Of a DNA stretch of 64,000 nucleotides, positions 33,366-41,967 are shown piece by piece (within the stretch, counting starts at the first letter, position 1; every line of letters starts with the position of its first letter). Location: positions 1-64,000 of the forward strand of contig CAWEYC010000010.1 of assembly GCA_963813195.1 (NCBI GenBank), written 5' to 3'. Both the position numbers and the translations under genes were made by a program. Source of the stretch: Roseiarcus sp963813195. GTDB lineage: Bacteria > Pseudomonadota > Alphaproteobacteria > Rhizobiales > Beijerinckiaceae. The notes under the pieces are model-generated. The model saw nothing but the letters and a program-made list of their open reading frames with translations. It did no database searches and was not told the DNA's origin.

Positions 33366-35183
33366 CTATGGCGACTTTTCCGGCGCTGGCTCGGCGGGGC
33401 GTAGGAAAGAACCCAGCACCGCCGCTGGGCCTTCGAGGCCGCCGCCGCCGACATAGACTTGCGGCAACTTGAGATTGGCGACGATCTCGGGGTGCGCGGC
33501 AAGCAGATCGAGCATGAGTTTCAGCTCCTGCAGCCGCAGCACGCTGTCCTTGCCGAGCACTTCGGCCTGCGCGGTCTGGCCGGCCGCCTGCTCCTCGAGA
33601 AAGAGTCGCTCGGCGTGGCCCTCGGCCTGCCGACGGTCCTGCGCGAGCCGCGCCGTCTGCACCGAAATCTGCGCGGTGACGAGATCGCGCTGCTGGTCGG
33701 CGGTGGCGCGCGCTTGTTCCGTCTTCTGGCGCTGCTCCTGCGCGATCTGCTCCTGCACATAGGCGGCGCGCAACTGGCCGGCGAGCTGCTCGCGCTGGCG
33801 CGCCAGCAGCAGTTCTGGCGGGATCGCCGATTCGCCGAGCCGGATCTCCTTGATGTCGACCCCGGCGCGGCGGCCGTCGATCTGCGCGCGCTCGAGGATC
33901 GCCTGTTCCAGCACGGTGCGGTTCTCGATGGTGTCGAGCACGCGCGTCGGCCGGGTCACCTGGGTCGTGACGCCATTCGCGTCTGTTTCGGGCGCCGTGA
34001 TGGCGCCGCCGTAGACGTTGCGGACCAGCGAGCGGATGGACGGCACGACGATACGCTGGTCGACCTCCTGCTGGCCGCCAACCGCGGCGACGACGATCGG
34101 CGCGTTCTCCGGCGTGATCTGCACGATCGCGCGCAGCTCTTGCGGAATCTCCCAACCTTCGATCTTGGTGTTGATCGCGCTGTCGGCGGCGTCGTGCGGC
34201 TGCGGGAACGTCGCGGTGCGCTCGGACTGGGTAAAGTCGCCTCGTGCGTCGACCTTGAGGTCGATGTAGCGGCGGGTGAAGCCGCCCTTGAACTCCAAGG
34301 TGGTGACGCGGGTGGAGACGAGGGTGACGTCATAGGCGTCGCGGTTGAGATAATAGTCGTTGGGCGGCAGCGAAGTGTCCCAGACCCCTTTGCAATATTT
34401 CGTCACCAGTTCCGCCGTCAGGCCGCCTTCGTCGGTCTTGGCCGTGCGCGCCTTGCAGTCGATCCCGGGGCTCTGCACTGAAGAGCGCACGACGCCGACC
34501 GAGCCCGCCGGCACGCGGGTGATCGAGGTGTCGAGCGGCGTCTGTTCGATCGTCTTGCCGCGCAAATCGTAGACGTCGTCGCTGTTGACCGTGATGTCGC
34601 GCCCGTTGCTGATGTACCCGATCTTGATCTGGAACAGTGCGAGATTGAGCGGATAGACCCCGGGCTTGAGGACGCTGAGCTGCAGGCCCTTCTGGCCGCC
34701 GTGGGTCATGAAATATTCGGCGTCGAGAAATTTCTGCTGGTCGGCGTCGGGCCAGGCGTCCGCCATGATCTGCCCGGCCGCCAACGCATTGCCGTCGCTC
34801 GCGACGATCCGGCCATAGAACCCGTTGGGCACGACGACGACCGGCAGGAGATCGACCTGGTTGAGGACGTTGAAGAAGATGGAGATGCGGAACGTGCCCG
34901 GGGGGATGATTTCGGCCTGATAGCCCGTCTCGCCGTTGGTCGCGATGATGTGCCCCGCTCCGATATTGGCGAGACCGTAGACCTTGCGCACGACGCCGAC
35001 TTGATTGGCCGGGATCGAAATGATGCTGGTGGAGAGAATTTCGTAGAGCGCGATCAGCGCGAAAACGAAGCGCATCCCCGTGACGGCGGTCGCGCGCTGC
35101 CAGCCGCCAAGCGATTCCGGGATAACCCGTGCAGCGAAGATCGCGGCGAGGATCGCCGCCGCCGCGATGAGTATTTCGTGCAT
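33366..35183 (-). CDS. Large SPFH (band 7/prohibitin-like) membrane protein
   Basis: A 605-residue protein. Two hydrophobic segments (about residues 3-19 and 37-55) are followed by an SPFH domain beginning IPANQVGVVRKVYGLANIGA and extending to about residue 430. A long charged Gln/Ala/Glu-rich helix (about 440-560, with ELLLARQREQLAGQLRAAYV and ALA/GLN repeats) follows, then a short Pro-rich tail. It should oligomerise at the inner membrane as a scaffold for other proteins. It is much longer than prohibitin (about 280) and similar in plan to flotillin-like proteins. No NfeD partner gene is adjacent. Specific function unknown. Confidence 0.82.
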   Translation of the reverse strand: MHEILIAAAAILAAIFAARVIPESLGGWQRATAVTGMRFVFALIALYEILSTSIISIPANQVGVVRKVYGLANIGAGHIIATNGETGYQAEIIPPGTFRISIFFNVLNQVDLLPVVVVPNGFYGRIVASDGNALAAGQIMADAWPDADQQKFLDAEYFMTHGGQKGLQLSVLKPGVYPLNLALFQIKIGYISNGRDITVNSDDVYDLRGKTIEQTPLDTSITRVPAGSVGVVRSSVQSPGIDCKARTAKTDEGGLTAELVTKYCKGVWDTSLPPNDYYLNRDAYDVTLVSTRVTTLEFKGGFTRRYIDLKVDARGDFTQSERTATFPQPHDAADSAINTKIEGWEIPQELRAIVQITPENAPIVVAAVGGQQEVDQRIVVPSIRSLVRNVYGGAITAPETDANGVTTQVTRPTRVLDTIENRTVLEQAILERAQIDGRRAGVDIKEIRLGESAIPPELLLARQREQLAGQLRAAYVQEQIAQEQRQKTEQARATADQQRDLVTAQISVQTARLAQDRRQAEGHAERLFLEEQAAGQTAQAEVLGKDSVLRLQELKLMLDLLAAHPEIVANLKLPQVYVGGGGLEGPAAVLGSFLRPAEPAPEKSP

Positions 35184-35364
35184 CTTCGCCCCCTAGCGAC
35201 CTACCGGAAACTGGGTTTAATCTACACCAAATCACGGGCGCCTGCGTGACGGCTTGGCGCTAGCGTCTCGGTCTCCGTTTACGGTCTGCAACGATTTTTG
35301 AATTTCTTCCGTTGCATAATGGGATATTGGGGACGGATTCGCCTTTCGACGCAGGGGGTTGCAC

Positions 35365-36708
35365 ATGTCGCGCAAGTATTTCGGCACCGATGGCATCCGC
35401 GGCCGCGCGAACGGCAAGATCACCGCCGAACTCGCCTTGAAGGTCGGTCAGGCGGCCGGGCTGGTGTTCCAGCGCGGCGAGCATCGTCATCGCGTGGTGA
35501 TCGGCAAGGACACGCGGCTCTCCAGCTATATGATTGAATACGCGCTCGTCGCCGGCTTCACCTCGGTCGGCATGGACGTCCTGCTGCTCGGCCCCGCGCC
35601 GACGCCAGGGGTGGCGATGCTGACGCGCTCGATGCGCTGCGACCTCGGCGTGATGATCTCGGCCTCGCACAATCTCTTCGAGGACAACGGCATCAAGCTG
35701 TTCGGCCCCGACGGATTCAAGCTGTCGGACGAAATCGAGGCGCGAATCGAAGCGCTGATCGATGACGACCTCGCCCCGAACCTCGCCAAATCGCCCGAGC
35801 TCGGGCGCGCCCGGCGCATCGACGACGTCCAGGCGCGCTATATCGAATACGCCAAGCGCACCCTCTCGCGCGACGTCTCGTTCGAGGGCATGCGCGTCGT
35901 GATCGATTGCGCCAACGGGGCCGCGTATAAAACGGCGCCCGAGGCCCTGTGGGAACTCGGCGCCGAGGTCGTCAAGATCGGCGTCGAGCCCAATGGCGTC
36001 AACATCAATCTCAACGTCGGTTCGACCGCTCCCGAGGCGCTCGCGCAAAAAGTCCGGGAAATGCGCGCCGACGTCGGCATCGCGCTCGACGGCGACGCGG
36101 ACCGCATGATCATCGTCGACGAGAAGGGCCATGTCGTCGATGGCGACCAGATTCTCGCGGTGGTGGCCGAGAGCTGGCAGGCGGACGGCCGCCTCGCTAA
36201 ACCCGGCATCGTCGCGACGGTCATGTCGAACCTCGGCCTGGAGCGGCGGCTCTCCGGCTTCGGCCTCAGCCTCGAACGCACCGCGGTCGGCGACCGTTAC
36301 GTGCTGGAGCGCATGGTCGAGAAGGGCTTCAACGTCGGGGGCGAACAATCCGGCCACATCATATTGACCGATCACTCGACGACCGGCGATGGCCTCATCG
36401 CGGCGATGCAGGTGCTCGCCGTCGTGCAGAAGCAGGGCAAGCCGGTAAGCGAAGTCTGCCGCCGCTTCGAACCGTTGCCCCAGGTCTTGCGCAACGTGCG
36501 CTTCCGCGGCGCGAACCCGCTGGAGGATGAATTGGTGTTGAAGGCGATCGCGGCGGCGACGGCGCGCCTGGGCGCCCAGGGGCGTCTCGTCATCCGTCCC
36601 TCGGGCACGGAGCCTGTCATCCGCGTCATGGCCGAGGCGGACGACCGCGCGCTGGTGGATACCCTGATAAGCGAAGTCTGCCACGCGGTGGAGAAGGCGG
36701 CGGCCTGA
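35365..36708 (+). CDS. glmM: Phosphoglucosamine mutase
   Basis: A 447-residue enzyme that converts glucosamine 6-phosphate to glucosamine 1-phosphate for peptidoglycan and LPS precursors. It begins RKYFGTDGIRGRANG. The phosphoserine loop is VMISASHNLFEDNG, the Mg site is ALDGDADRMIIVD, the sugar-specificity loop is NVGGEQSGHII, and the phosphate-binding loop is RLVIRPSGTEPVIRVM. The ATG at 35365 is preferred over TTG 35359, with a CAGGGGG Shine-Dalgarno upstream. It is monocistronic, with a hairpin directly at its stop. Confidence 0.96.
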   Translation: MSRKYFGTDGIRGRANGKITAELALKVGQAAGLVFQRGEHRHRVVIGKDTRLSSYMIEYALVAGFTSVGMDVLLLGPAPTPGVAMLTRSMRCDLGVMISASHNLFEDNGIKLFGPDGFKLSDEIEARIEALIDDDLAPNLAKSPELGRARRIDDVQARYIEYAKRTLSRDVSFEGMRVVIDCANGAAYKTAPEALWELGAEVVKIGVEPNGVNINLNVGSTAPEALAQKVREMRADVGIALDGDADRMIIVDEKGHVVDGDQILAVVAESWQADGRLAKPGIVATVMSNLGLERRLSGFGLSLERTAVGDRYVLERMVEKGFNVGGEQSGHIILTDHSTTGDGLIAAMQVLAVVQKQGKPVSEVCRRFEPLPQVLRNVRFRGANPLEDELVLKAIAAATARLGAQGRLVIRPSGTEPVIRVMAEADDRALVDTLISEVCHAVEKAAA

Positions 36709-36727
36709 GCGGCCCGCTTCGGGCCGC
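36709..36727 (+). terminator. Stem-loop at the end of glmM
   Basis: GCGGCCCG (36709-36716) pairs perfectly with CGGGCCGC (36720-36727) around a CTT loop, starting two bases after the stop codon. A T-run is lacking, so intrinsic termination may be inefficient. Confidence 0.5.
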
Positions 36728-36831
36728 CGTCGGGGGGGCTATCTTACCCACAATTGCGTCACCGTTGCGCGATTTCTGGGCTTTCAAAATAGACGAATCA
36801 CCGTATCCTGACTTGTGTCGTCAACAACCCG

Positions 36832-36847
36832 AAAGGAGGTGATCCAG
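36832..36847 (+). promoter_or_regulatory. Sixteen-base Shine-Dalgarno sequence
   Basis: AAAGGAGGTGATCCAG is the exact complement of the conserved 3' end of 16S rRNA (CTGGATCACCTCCTTT). The GGAGG core is seven bases before the GTG of the 25-codon frame. Normal sites match 4-7 bases; this match covers the full anti-Shine-Dalgarno tail. Confidence 0.85.
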
Positions 36848-36924
36848 TGTCTCATTGTCAATCGCCATGTGAGATTTGCGAGGCCTGGAACATTGTCCGT
36901 GCGCAGGGCTACCGCGCATCGTAG
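36847..36924 (+). CDS. 25-residue Cys-rich microprotein
   Basis: The 26-codon frame (including stop) begins GTG and encodes SHCQSPCEICEAWNIVRAQG then YRAS after the initiator. It has three Cys in a C-x3-C-x2-C pattern that could hold a metal or Fe-S centre or form disulfides. Its coding nature is supported by the perfect Shine-Dalgarno at the right spacing, a stop before the next structured element, and a strong terminator 50 bp downstream. Together these make a self-contained small transcription unit. It has no recognised family. It could also be a regulatory leader peptide or a ribosome-binding sRNA. Confidence 0.55.
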   Translation: MSHCQSPCEICEAWNIVRAQGYRAS

Positions 36925-36974
36925 ACGCTAGGCAATCCAGACCTTAAGCGATCTCTGCGTGGTCGCGACAATGG

Positions 36975-37002
36975 AAGGGCCGCTCCGCAAGGGGCGGTCC
37001 TT
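36975..37002 (+). terminator. Strong GC-rich terminator hairpin
   Basis: AAGGGCCGCTCC (36975-36986) pairs over 12 bp (two G-U pairs) with GGGGCGGTCCTT (36991-37002), closed by a GCAA tetraloop and followed by CTCATTT. It ends the small transcription unit that starts ahead of the microprotein. Confidence 0.75.
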
Positions 37003-37110
37003 CTCATTTGTGGCGGGTCGCGCGTTTCGGGCTTGTCACCCGCCGCCAGGGGAGTCAGCATGGTCTGGCCGGGCCTGCCTCTTGCAGCGCCGGCCCAGGG
37101 GACGTGGACC

Positions 37111-37437
37111 ATGGGACTTCTCGACAGCTTGGGCGGCGCGCTTGAGCAATTCGGAGCCGCCGAACTTCAAACCGTACTCCCCGGCGTATTGGCCAAGACC
37201 AATCTTGGCGATTTGCAGGGGATTCTCACGCAATTGCAGCAGGGCGGCCTCGGCGCGCAGGTTCAGTCCTGGATTTCGAGCGGCCAGAATCTGTCGGTCA
37301 CGCCCGAACAGCTTCAGGCGGCGCTGGGAAGCGACCAGGTCAAGCAGCTTGCGCAGCACTTCGGCGTGGATCCGGACGCGGTGCTCAAGCTGCTCGCCCA
37401 GCATCTTCCGACCGTGGCCAGCCAGTCCGCGTCGTAG
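37111..37437 (+). CDS. YidB (DUF937) family protein
   Basis: A 108-residue protein beginning MGLLDSLGGALEQFG, followed by Gln/Leu/Gly-rich helices (GDLQGILTQLQQGGLGAQVQ, SWISSGQNLSVTPEQLQAAL) and HFGVDPDAVLKLLAQHLP. This is the YidB/DUF937 pattern; members are small soluble proteins of unknown function. The in-frame extension to 37033 lacks family character, and ATG 37111 gives the normal start. It is a single gene without obvious partners. Confidence 0.82.
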   Translation: MGLLDSLGGALEQFGAAELQTVLPGVLAKTNLGDLQGILTQLQQGGLGAQVQSWISSGQNLSVTPEQLQAALGSDQVKQLAQHFGVDPDAVLKLLAQHLPTVASQSAS

Positions 37438-37572
37438 TCGTCGGCGCGACGGGGTTAGTTTCGCCTTCGGAATTTGGGGCGCGCGGGCCGTTCAAGGCGG
37501 CGCGCACGCTGTTGTGCGCCTTGGGGAAGCAGGAGCTTGGCGACGCGCGGTTCCCCAACGACAACGACAAAG

Positions 37573-37588
37573 TTAATTCTTTGTTAAC
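37573..37588 (+). promoter_or_regulatory. CtrA-type box
   Basis: TTAATTCTTTGTTAAC matches the CtrA consensus TTAA-N7-TTAAC exactly. A further TTAA follows at 37591-37594 and a TTAAC at 37611-37615. It lies 81 bp before the ATG of the 101-residue unknown gene, in a locally AT-rich stretch unlike its surroundings. Confidence 0.6.
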
Positions 37589-37668
37589 CTTAATCAGAGA
37601 TTTATTTGAGTTAACAAAAACGTGATCTGCCCTAAGGGCGTCCAAGCGGCTCAACCGGCGGTTGTCAC

Positions 37669-37974
37669 ATGGACTTTCTCAGCATCCAAGATCTTCTATC
37701 CGTCTCCGGACCGGCTCGCGACCGATTACGCGACGCCGATGAGGCGATCCGAGCGGCGGTCGTTTTGGCCGCCGTCCCGGACGACGAGGTCAGCGACCCT
37801 TTCCTGACGAAGGCCGCGGTCGCATTGCTTCTTGTCGCCGCGTCGCGCGAAGTTCTCCACAGCGCCGCCGAAACGGACCGCGCGGGTATCTCCTTGAAGT
37901 TTCAGGCTTACGCCGCCGACATCTTCACCTGGGTGGCCCAAGGCGGCGACCGCCGGGCCAAACCCGTCCACTGA
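37669..37974 (+). CDS. Hypothetical protein, 101 residues, possible CtrA target
   Basis: No family recognised. The protein is predicted alpha-helical with a hydrophobic middle (RAAVVLAAVPDDEVSDPFLT, KAAVALLLVAASREVLHSAA) that is too interrupted to be a clear membrane anchor. It starts MDFLSIQDLLSVSGPARDRL and has no Cys. It is real by codon use, an isolated position between a YidB gene and the convergent fadB-type gene, and the CtrA-type box in its promoter. That box would make its transcription cell-cycle dependent. Confidence 0.6.
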   Translation: MDFLSIQDLLSVSGPARDRLRDADEAIRAAVVLAAVPDDEVSDPFLTKAAVALLLVAASREVLHSAAETDRAGISLKFQAYAADIFTWVAQGGDRRAKPVH

Positions 37975-37991
37975 ATAGCGCCTCGCTCGCG

Positions 37992-40199
37992 TTACGCCGC
38001 TTGCGCCTTGGCGGCCGCCTTGCCGTAAAACGTCTCGCCGCGGCTCGCCATCTCCGCGAGCCCCGCGCTCGGCGCGAAGCGCGGACCGCATTGCGCCGCT
38101 AGCTCTTCGGCGCGCGCGACGAACGCCTTGGCGCCGAGGCCGTCGATCAGGGACAGCACGCCGCCGGTGAAAGGCGCGAAGCCGAAACCGAGGATCGAGC
38201 CGACATCGGCCTCGCGCGGGTCGGTGACGACGTTCTCCTCCATGCAGCGCGCCGCCTCTAGCGCCTGCGTGAATAGCAACCGGTCCTTCAGGTCGCGCAC
38301 GCTGATCGCATCGGGGTCGAGCGCCTTGCCCGCGATCTTCGTCAGGCCGGGCCACAGCGTTTTCGACCCGGCCGCGGGATAATCGTAGAAACCCTTGCCG
38401 TTCTTGCGGCCGAGCCGCTGCTCCTTGACGACCATCGCCTCCAGCAGCTTCTCCTGCGCGGGGTCGACGGCATTGGCGCCGAGGTCCTTCTTGGTCGCCT
38501 GGAGGATCTTCCAGCCGAGGTCGATCGCCACTTCGTCGTTGAGGCTGAGCGGCCCGACCGGCATGCCCGCCATCTTGGCGGCGTTCTCGATCATCGCCGG
38601 CGGTACGCCCTCCATCAGCATGAGGTGTCCCTCGCGGATGTAATTGCCGACGCAGCGGTTGGCGAAGAAGCCGCGGCAGTCGTTGACGACGATCGGCGTC
38701 TTCTTGATGGCGCGAACGAAGTCGATCGCGGTCGCCAGCGCCTTCGATCCCGTCTTCGCGCCCATGATGATCTCGACGAGCATCATCTTGTCGACCGGCG
38801 AGAAGAAATGGATGCCGATGAAATTCTCCGGCCTTTGCGAAGTCTCGGCCAGCGAGGAGATCGGCAGCGTCGAGGTGTTGCTGGCGAAGATCACGTCCGG
38901 TCCGAGCGCGGCTTGCGCCTTTTCAGTCGCTTCCCGCTTGACAGCGCGGTCCTCGAACACCGCCTCGACGATGAGATCGCAGCCCTTCAGGTCGGCGTAA
39001 TCGGCGCTCGGATGGATGCGGGCCAGCAGCGCGTCGCGATCGGCGCTCTTGGCGCGCCCCTTGGCGATCTGGCTCGAGATCAGCTTCTCCGAATGGGCCT
39101 TGCCTTTGTCGGCAGACTCCTGGTCGCGGTCGATCAGCACGACCTCCAAGCCGGCGCTCGCCGAGACATAGGCGACGCCCGCGCCCATGAAGCCGGCGCC
39201 GAGGACGCCGATCTTGCGCAGGTTCGTCGTGGGCACATCCCGCGGGCGGCGCGCGCCCTTGTTCAGTTCGCCCATCGAGACGAACAGCGAGCGGATCATC
39301 GCCGCCGCTTCCTTGGAACGCAGGATCTTGGCGAAGTAGCGGCTCTCCACCGCCAGCGCCAGATCCATCGGCAGTTGCAGGCCCTCGAACACGCTCGACA
39401 GGATCGCCTTGGCCGCGGGATAATTGTCATAGGTCTCGCGGCGATAGATCGCATTGGCCGGCGGCCAGATCATCATGCCCTGCGGCGAGAACACCTTGCC
39501 CGACGGCGGCCTGAACTTGGGATCGTCCCACGGCGCCTTGGCGTTCGGGTTGGCTTTCACCCACTCCTTGGCGCGCGCGACAATCTCGCCAAGCGGCGCG
39601 ACGTCGTGGATGAGGCCCATCTTCTTGGCCGCCGCGGGCTTGAGCTGCTCGCCCTTGAACAGCATCTGCAACGCGTCCGGCGTCGCCATCAGCCGCGCGA
39701 CACGCTGCGTGCCGCCGCCGCCGGGGAAGAGGCCGACCTTGATCTCGGGTAGGCCGACGCGCGCCTTGTCGCTGTCGGCGACGATGCGGTAGTGGCAGGA
39801 CAGCGCCAGCTCGAAACCGCCGCCCATGCACACGCCGTTGACCGCGGCGGCGAAGGGTTTGCCGCAGGTTTCCAGCTTGCGATAGATGAGGGAAAGCTGA
39901 CGCGAGCGGTCGGTGAAGAAGCGCATCGCCGCCTCTTCGCCCTCGGCCTTGGCGACGCGCGCATATTCGCGGCCCATGCCCTGCAGCATGGTGAGGTCGG
40001 CGCCGCCGGAGAAGCCTTCCTTGCCGGAGGTGACGACGGCGCCCTTGATCGCCGCGTCGGCGGCGATCCTATCGACGAGGCCGCTCAGTTCCTCGATCAC
40101 TTCTGGCGTCAGCACGTTCATCGAACGCTCGGGCATGTCCCAGGTGATCAGCGCGACGCCGTCGGCGTCGGTTTCGAAACGGAAATTCGTGGGGTTCAT
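37992..40199 (-). CDS. 3-hydroxyacyl-CoA dehydrogenase / enoyl-CoA hydratase (FadB/FadJ type)
   Basis: A 735-residue bifunctional beta-oxidation enzyme. The N-terminal crotonase domain has GFSGGADLTM, AVNGVCMGGGFELALSCHYR and GLPEIKVGLFPGGGGTQRVA (catalytic Glu). The NAD-binding dehydrogenase domain has GVLGAGFMGAGVAYVSASAG, ASNTSTLPI, GIHFFSPVDKMMLVEI (catalytic His) and GFFANRCVGNYIREG. A C-terminal dehydrogenase repeat follows. The fadA-type thiolase gene lies 19 bp upstream on the same strand, so the two form one operon and probably one complex. Confidence 0.95.
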   Translation of the reverse strand: MNPTNFRFETDADGVALITWDMPERSMNVLTPEVIEELSGLVDRIAADAAIKGAVVTSGKEGFSGGADLTMLQGMGREYARVAKAEGEEAAMRFFTDRSRQLSLIYRKLETCGKPFAAAVNGVCMGGGFELALSCHYRIVADSDKARVGLPEIKVGLFPGGGGTQRVARLMATPDALQMLFKGEQLKPAAAKKMGLIHDVAPLGEIVARAKEWVKANPNAKAPWDDPKFRPPSGKVFSPQGMMIWPPANAIYRRETYDNYPAAKAILSSVFEGLQLPMDLALAVESRYFAKILRSKEAAAMIRSLFVSMGELNKGARRPRDVPTTNLRKIGVLGAGFMGAGVAYVSASAGLEVVLIDRDQESADKGKAHSEKLISSQIAKGRAKSADRDALLARIHPSADYADLKGCDLIVEAVFEDRAVKREATEKAQAALGPDVIFASNTSTLPISSLAETSQRPENFIGIHFFSPVDKMMLVEIIMGAKTGSKALATAIDFVRAIKKTPIVVNDCRGFFANRCVGNYIREGHLMLMEGVPPAMIENAAKMAGMPVGPLSLNDEVAIDLGWKILQATKKDLGANAVDPAQEKLLEAMVVKEQRLGRKNGKGFYDYPAAGSKTLWPGLTKIAGKALDPDAISVRDLKDRLLFTQALEAARCMEENVVTDPREADVGSILGFGFAPFTGGVLSLIDGLGAKAFVARAEELAAQCGPRFAPSAGLAEMASRGETFYGKAAAKAQAA

Positions 40200-40218
40200 G
40201 ACGTTCAGCTCCGTTCGA

Positions 40219-41427
40219 TCAGACGCGTTCGATGATGGTGGCGGTGCCCATGCCGCCGCCGATGCAGAGGGTGACGAGCGCCGTGCTCTTGCCGGTCCGC
40301 TCGAGTTCGTCGAGCGCCGTGCCGAGGATCATCGCGCCGGTCGCGCCGAGCGGGTGGCCCATGGCGATCGCGCCGCCGTTGACGTTGACCTTGCTCGGGT
40401 CGAGATCGAAAGCTTGCTGGAAGCGCAGCACGACGGAAGCGAACGCCTCGTTGATCTCGAAGAGATCGATGTCGGAGATTTTCATTCCCGAACGCGCGAG
40501 CACCTTCTTCGTCACGTCGACCGGGCCGGTCAGCATGATCGCCGGCTCCGAACCGATGTTGGCGAAGGCGCGGATGCGTCCGCGCGGCTTCAGGCCCGCT
40601 TTGGCGCCGGCTTGCTTGGAGCCGATCAGCACCGCCGCCGCGCCGTCGACAATCCCCGACGAATTGCCCGCGTGATGGACGTGGTTGATGCGCTCGACCT
40701 CCGGGTGCGCCTGCACGGCCACCGCGTCGAAGCCGCCCTGTTCGCCCATCATCACGAACGACGGCTTCAGGCTGGCGAGCGACTGCATGTCGGTCGAGGG
40801 CCGCATGTGCTCGTCGCGGTCGAGCAGCGTCAGGCCGTTGATGTCGCGCACGGGGGTGACGGAATTCTTGAAATGCCCGGCCTGCCAAGCCGCGGCGGCG
40901 CGCCGCTGCGATTCGACGGCATAGGCGTCGACGTCGTCGCGCGAGAAGCCGTACTTGGTGGCGATGAGGTCGGCCGAGACGCCCTGCGGCATGAAATAGG
41001 CGGGGATCGCCAAAGCCGGGTCGACCGGCCACGCGCCGCCCGAGGCGCCGATGCCGACGCGGCTCATCGATTCGACGCCGCCGCCGATCGTCAGCTCATG
41101 CTGCCCGGCCATCACCTGCGCCGCAGCGAAATTGACCGAATCGAGGCCCGAGGCGCAGAAGCGGTTGATCTGCACGCCGGGGACCGAGTCGCCGAAGCCC
41201 GCCGCCAGCGCGCCCATGCGGGCGATGTCGCCGCCGGCCTCGCCGACCGGATCGACGCAGCCCATCACGACGTCGTCGATCGCGCCGGCGTCGAGATGAT
41301 TGCGCTCCTTGATCGCCTTCAGCGCGGTCGCGGCGAGATGGAGTGTCGTCGCGGTGTGCAGCGAGCCGTCCGGCTTGCCGCGTCCGCGCGGCGTGCGGAC
41401 ATGATCGTAGATATAGGCTTCGGCCAT
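40219..41427 (-). CDS. Acetyl-CoA C-acyltransferase (beta-oxidation thiolase)
   Basis: A 402-residue thiolase that cleaves 3-ketoacyl-CoA with CoA. Nucleophilic Cys in NRFCASGLDSVNFAAAQVM, catalytic His in FEINEAFASVVLR and GGAIAMGHPLGATGAM, second Cys in LVTLCIGGGMGTA. It is upstream of the fadB-type gene in the same operon and downstream of a GFA-family gene after 34 bp. The beta-oxidation role follows from this pairing. Confidence 0.94.
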   Translation of the reverse strand: MAEAYIYDHVRTPRGRGKPDGSLHTATTLHLAATALKAIKERNHLDAGAIDDVVMGCVDPVGEAGGDIARMGALAAGFGDSVPGVQINRFCASGLDSVNFAAAQVMAGQHELTIGGGVESMSRVGIGASGGAWPVDPALAIPAYFMPQGVSADLIATKYGFSRDDVDAYAVESQRRAAAAWQAGHFKNSVTPVRDINGLTLLDRDEHMRPSTDMQSLASLKPSFVMMGEQGGFDAVAVQAHPEVERINHVHHAGNSSGIVDGAAAVLIGSKQAGAKAGLKPRGRIRAFANIGSEPAIMLTGPVDVTKKVLARSGMKISDIDLFEINEAFASVVLRFQQAFDLDPSKVNVNGGAIAMGHPLGATGAMILGTALDELERTGKSTALVTLCIGGGMGTATIIERV

Positions 41428-41461
41428 GTTTTGTCTCCCATGCGGCGTCGCCGCCTTCGGT

Positions 41462-41932
41462 TCAAGTCTCGTGATCGGGATGCTGGCGACCGCCGACCGT
41501 CGCGATCTTTTTTTGCGTCATCCATTCCGCAATCGTCTCGGCCGGCAGCGCGAGGGCGCCGTCGAGCCACGGCACCTTCGTCTCGACGCCGAGCTGGCCC
41601 CGCGGCGCGATCGCCGAGGGGTCGTCGAGCGAAGCGATCGTGACGTCGATGTGACCGCCTTGGAGCGGGCGGTAGGTGAGCGGCGTGCCGCAATCCGCGC
41701 AGAAGCCGCGCTCGGCAATCGCCGAACTGGCGAAAGCCTTCGGCGCGCCGCGGGTCCACACGAGGCCGCCGAGAGGAATGCCGGCGAAGGCCATGAAGGG
41801 CGCGCCGCCGGCCTTCTGGCACATGCGGCAGTGACAGATATTGGCGCTCGTCGGCGCGGCCTCGATGCGGTAGCGCACGGCGCCGCACTGGCAGCCGCCA
41901 GTCAGATTGAGGCGCGCTGGGTCGGCAAGCAT
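41462..41932 (-). CDS. GFA family (CENP-V/glutathione-dependent formaldehyde-activating-like) protein
   Basis: A 156-residue zinc protein with the conserved Cys sets CQCG, CHCRMCQKAGG and CADCGTPLTYR. Members bind two zincs; the formaldehyde-glutathione activity of the namesake is disputed for most homologues, so no reaction is assigned. It lies between the acyl-CoA dehydrogenase and thiolase genes on the same strand, within 40 bp of each, and is therefore probably co-transcribed with beta-oxidation genes. Confidence 0.88.
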   Translation of the reverse strand: MLADPARLNLTGGCQCGAVRYRIEAAPTSANICHCRMCQKAGGAPFMAFAGIPLGGLVWTRGAPKAFASSAIAERGFCADCGTPLTYRPLQGGHIDVTIASLDDPSAIAPRGQLGVETKVPWLDGALALPAETIAEWMTQKKIATVGGRQHPDHET

Positions 41933-41967
41933 CGGCTCTTTCCTCCCGGGACGCCCCCGGCGGCGCT

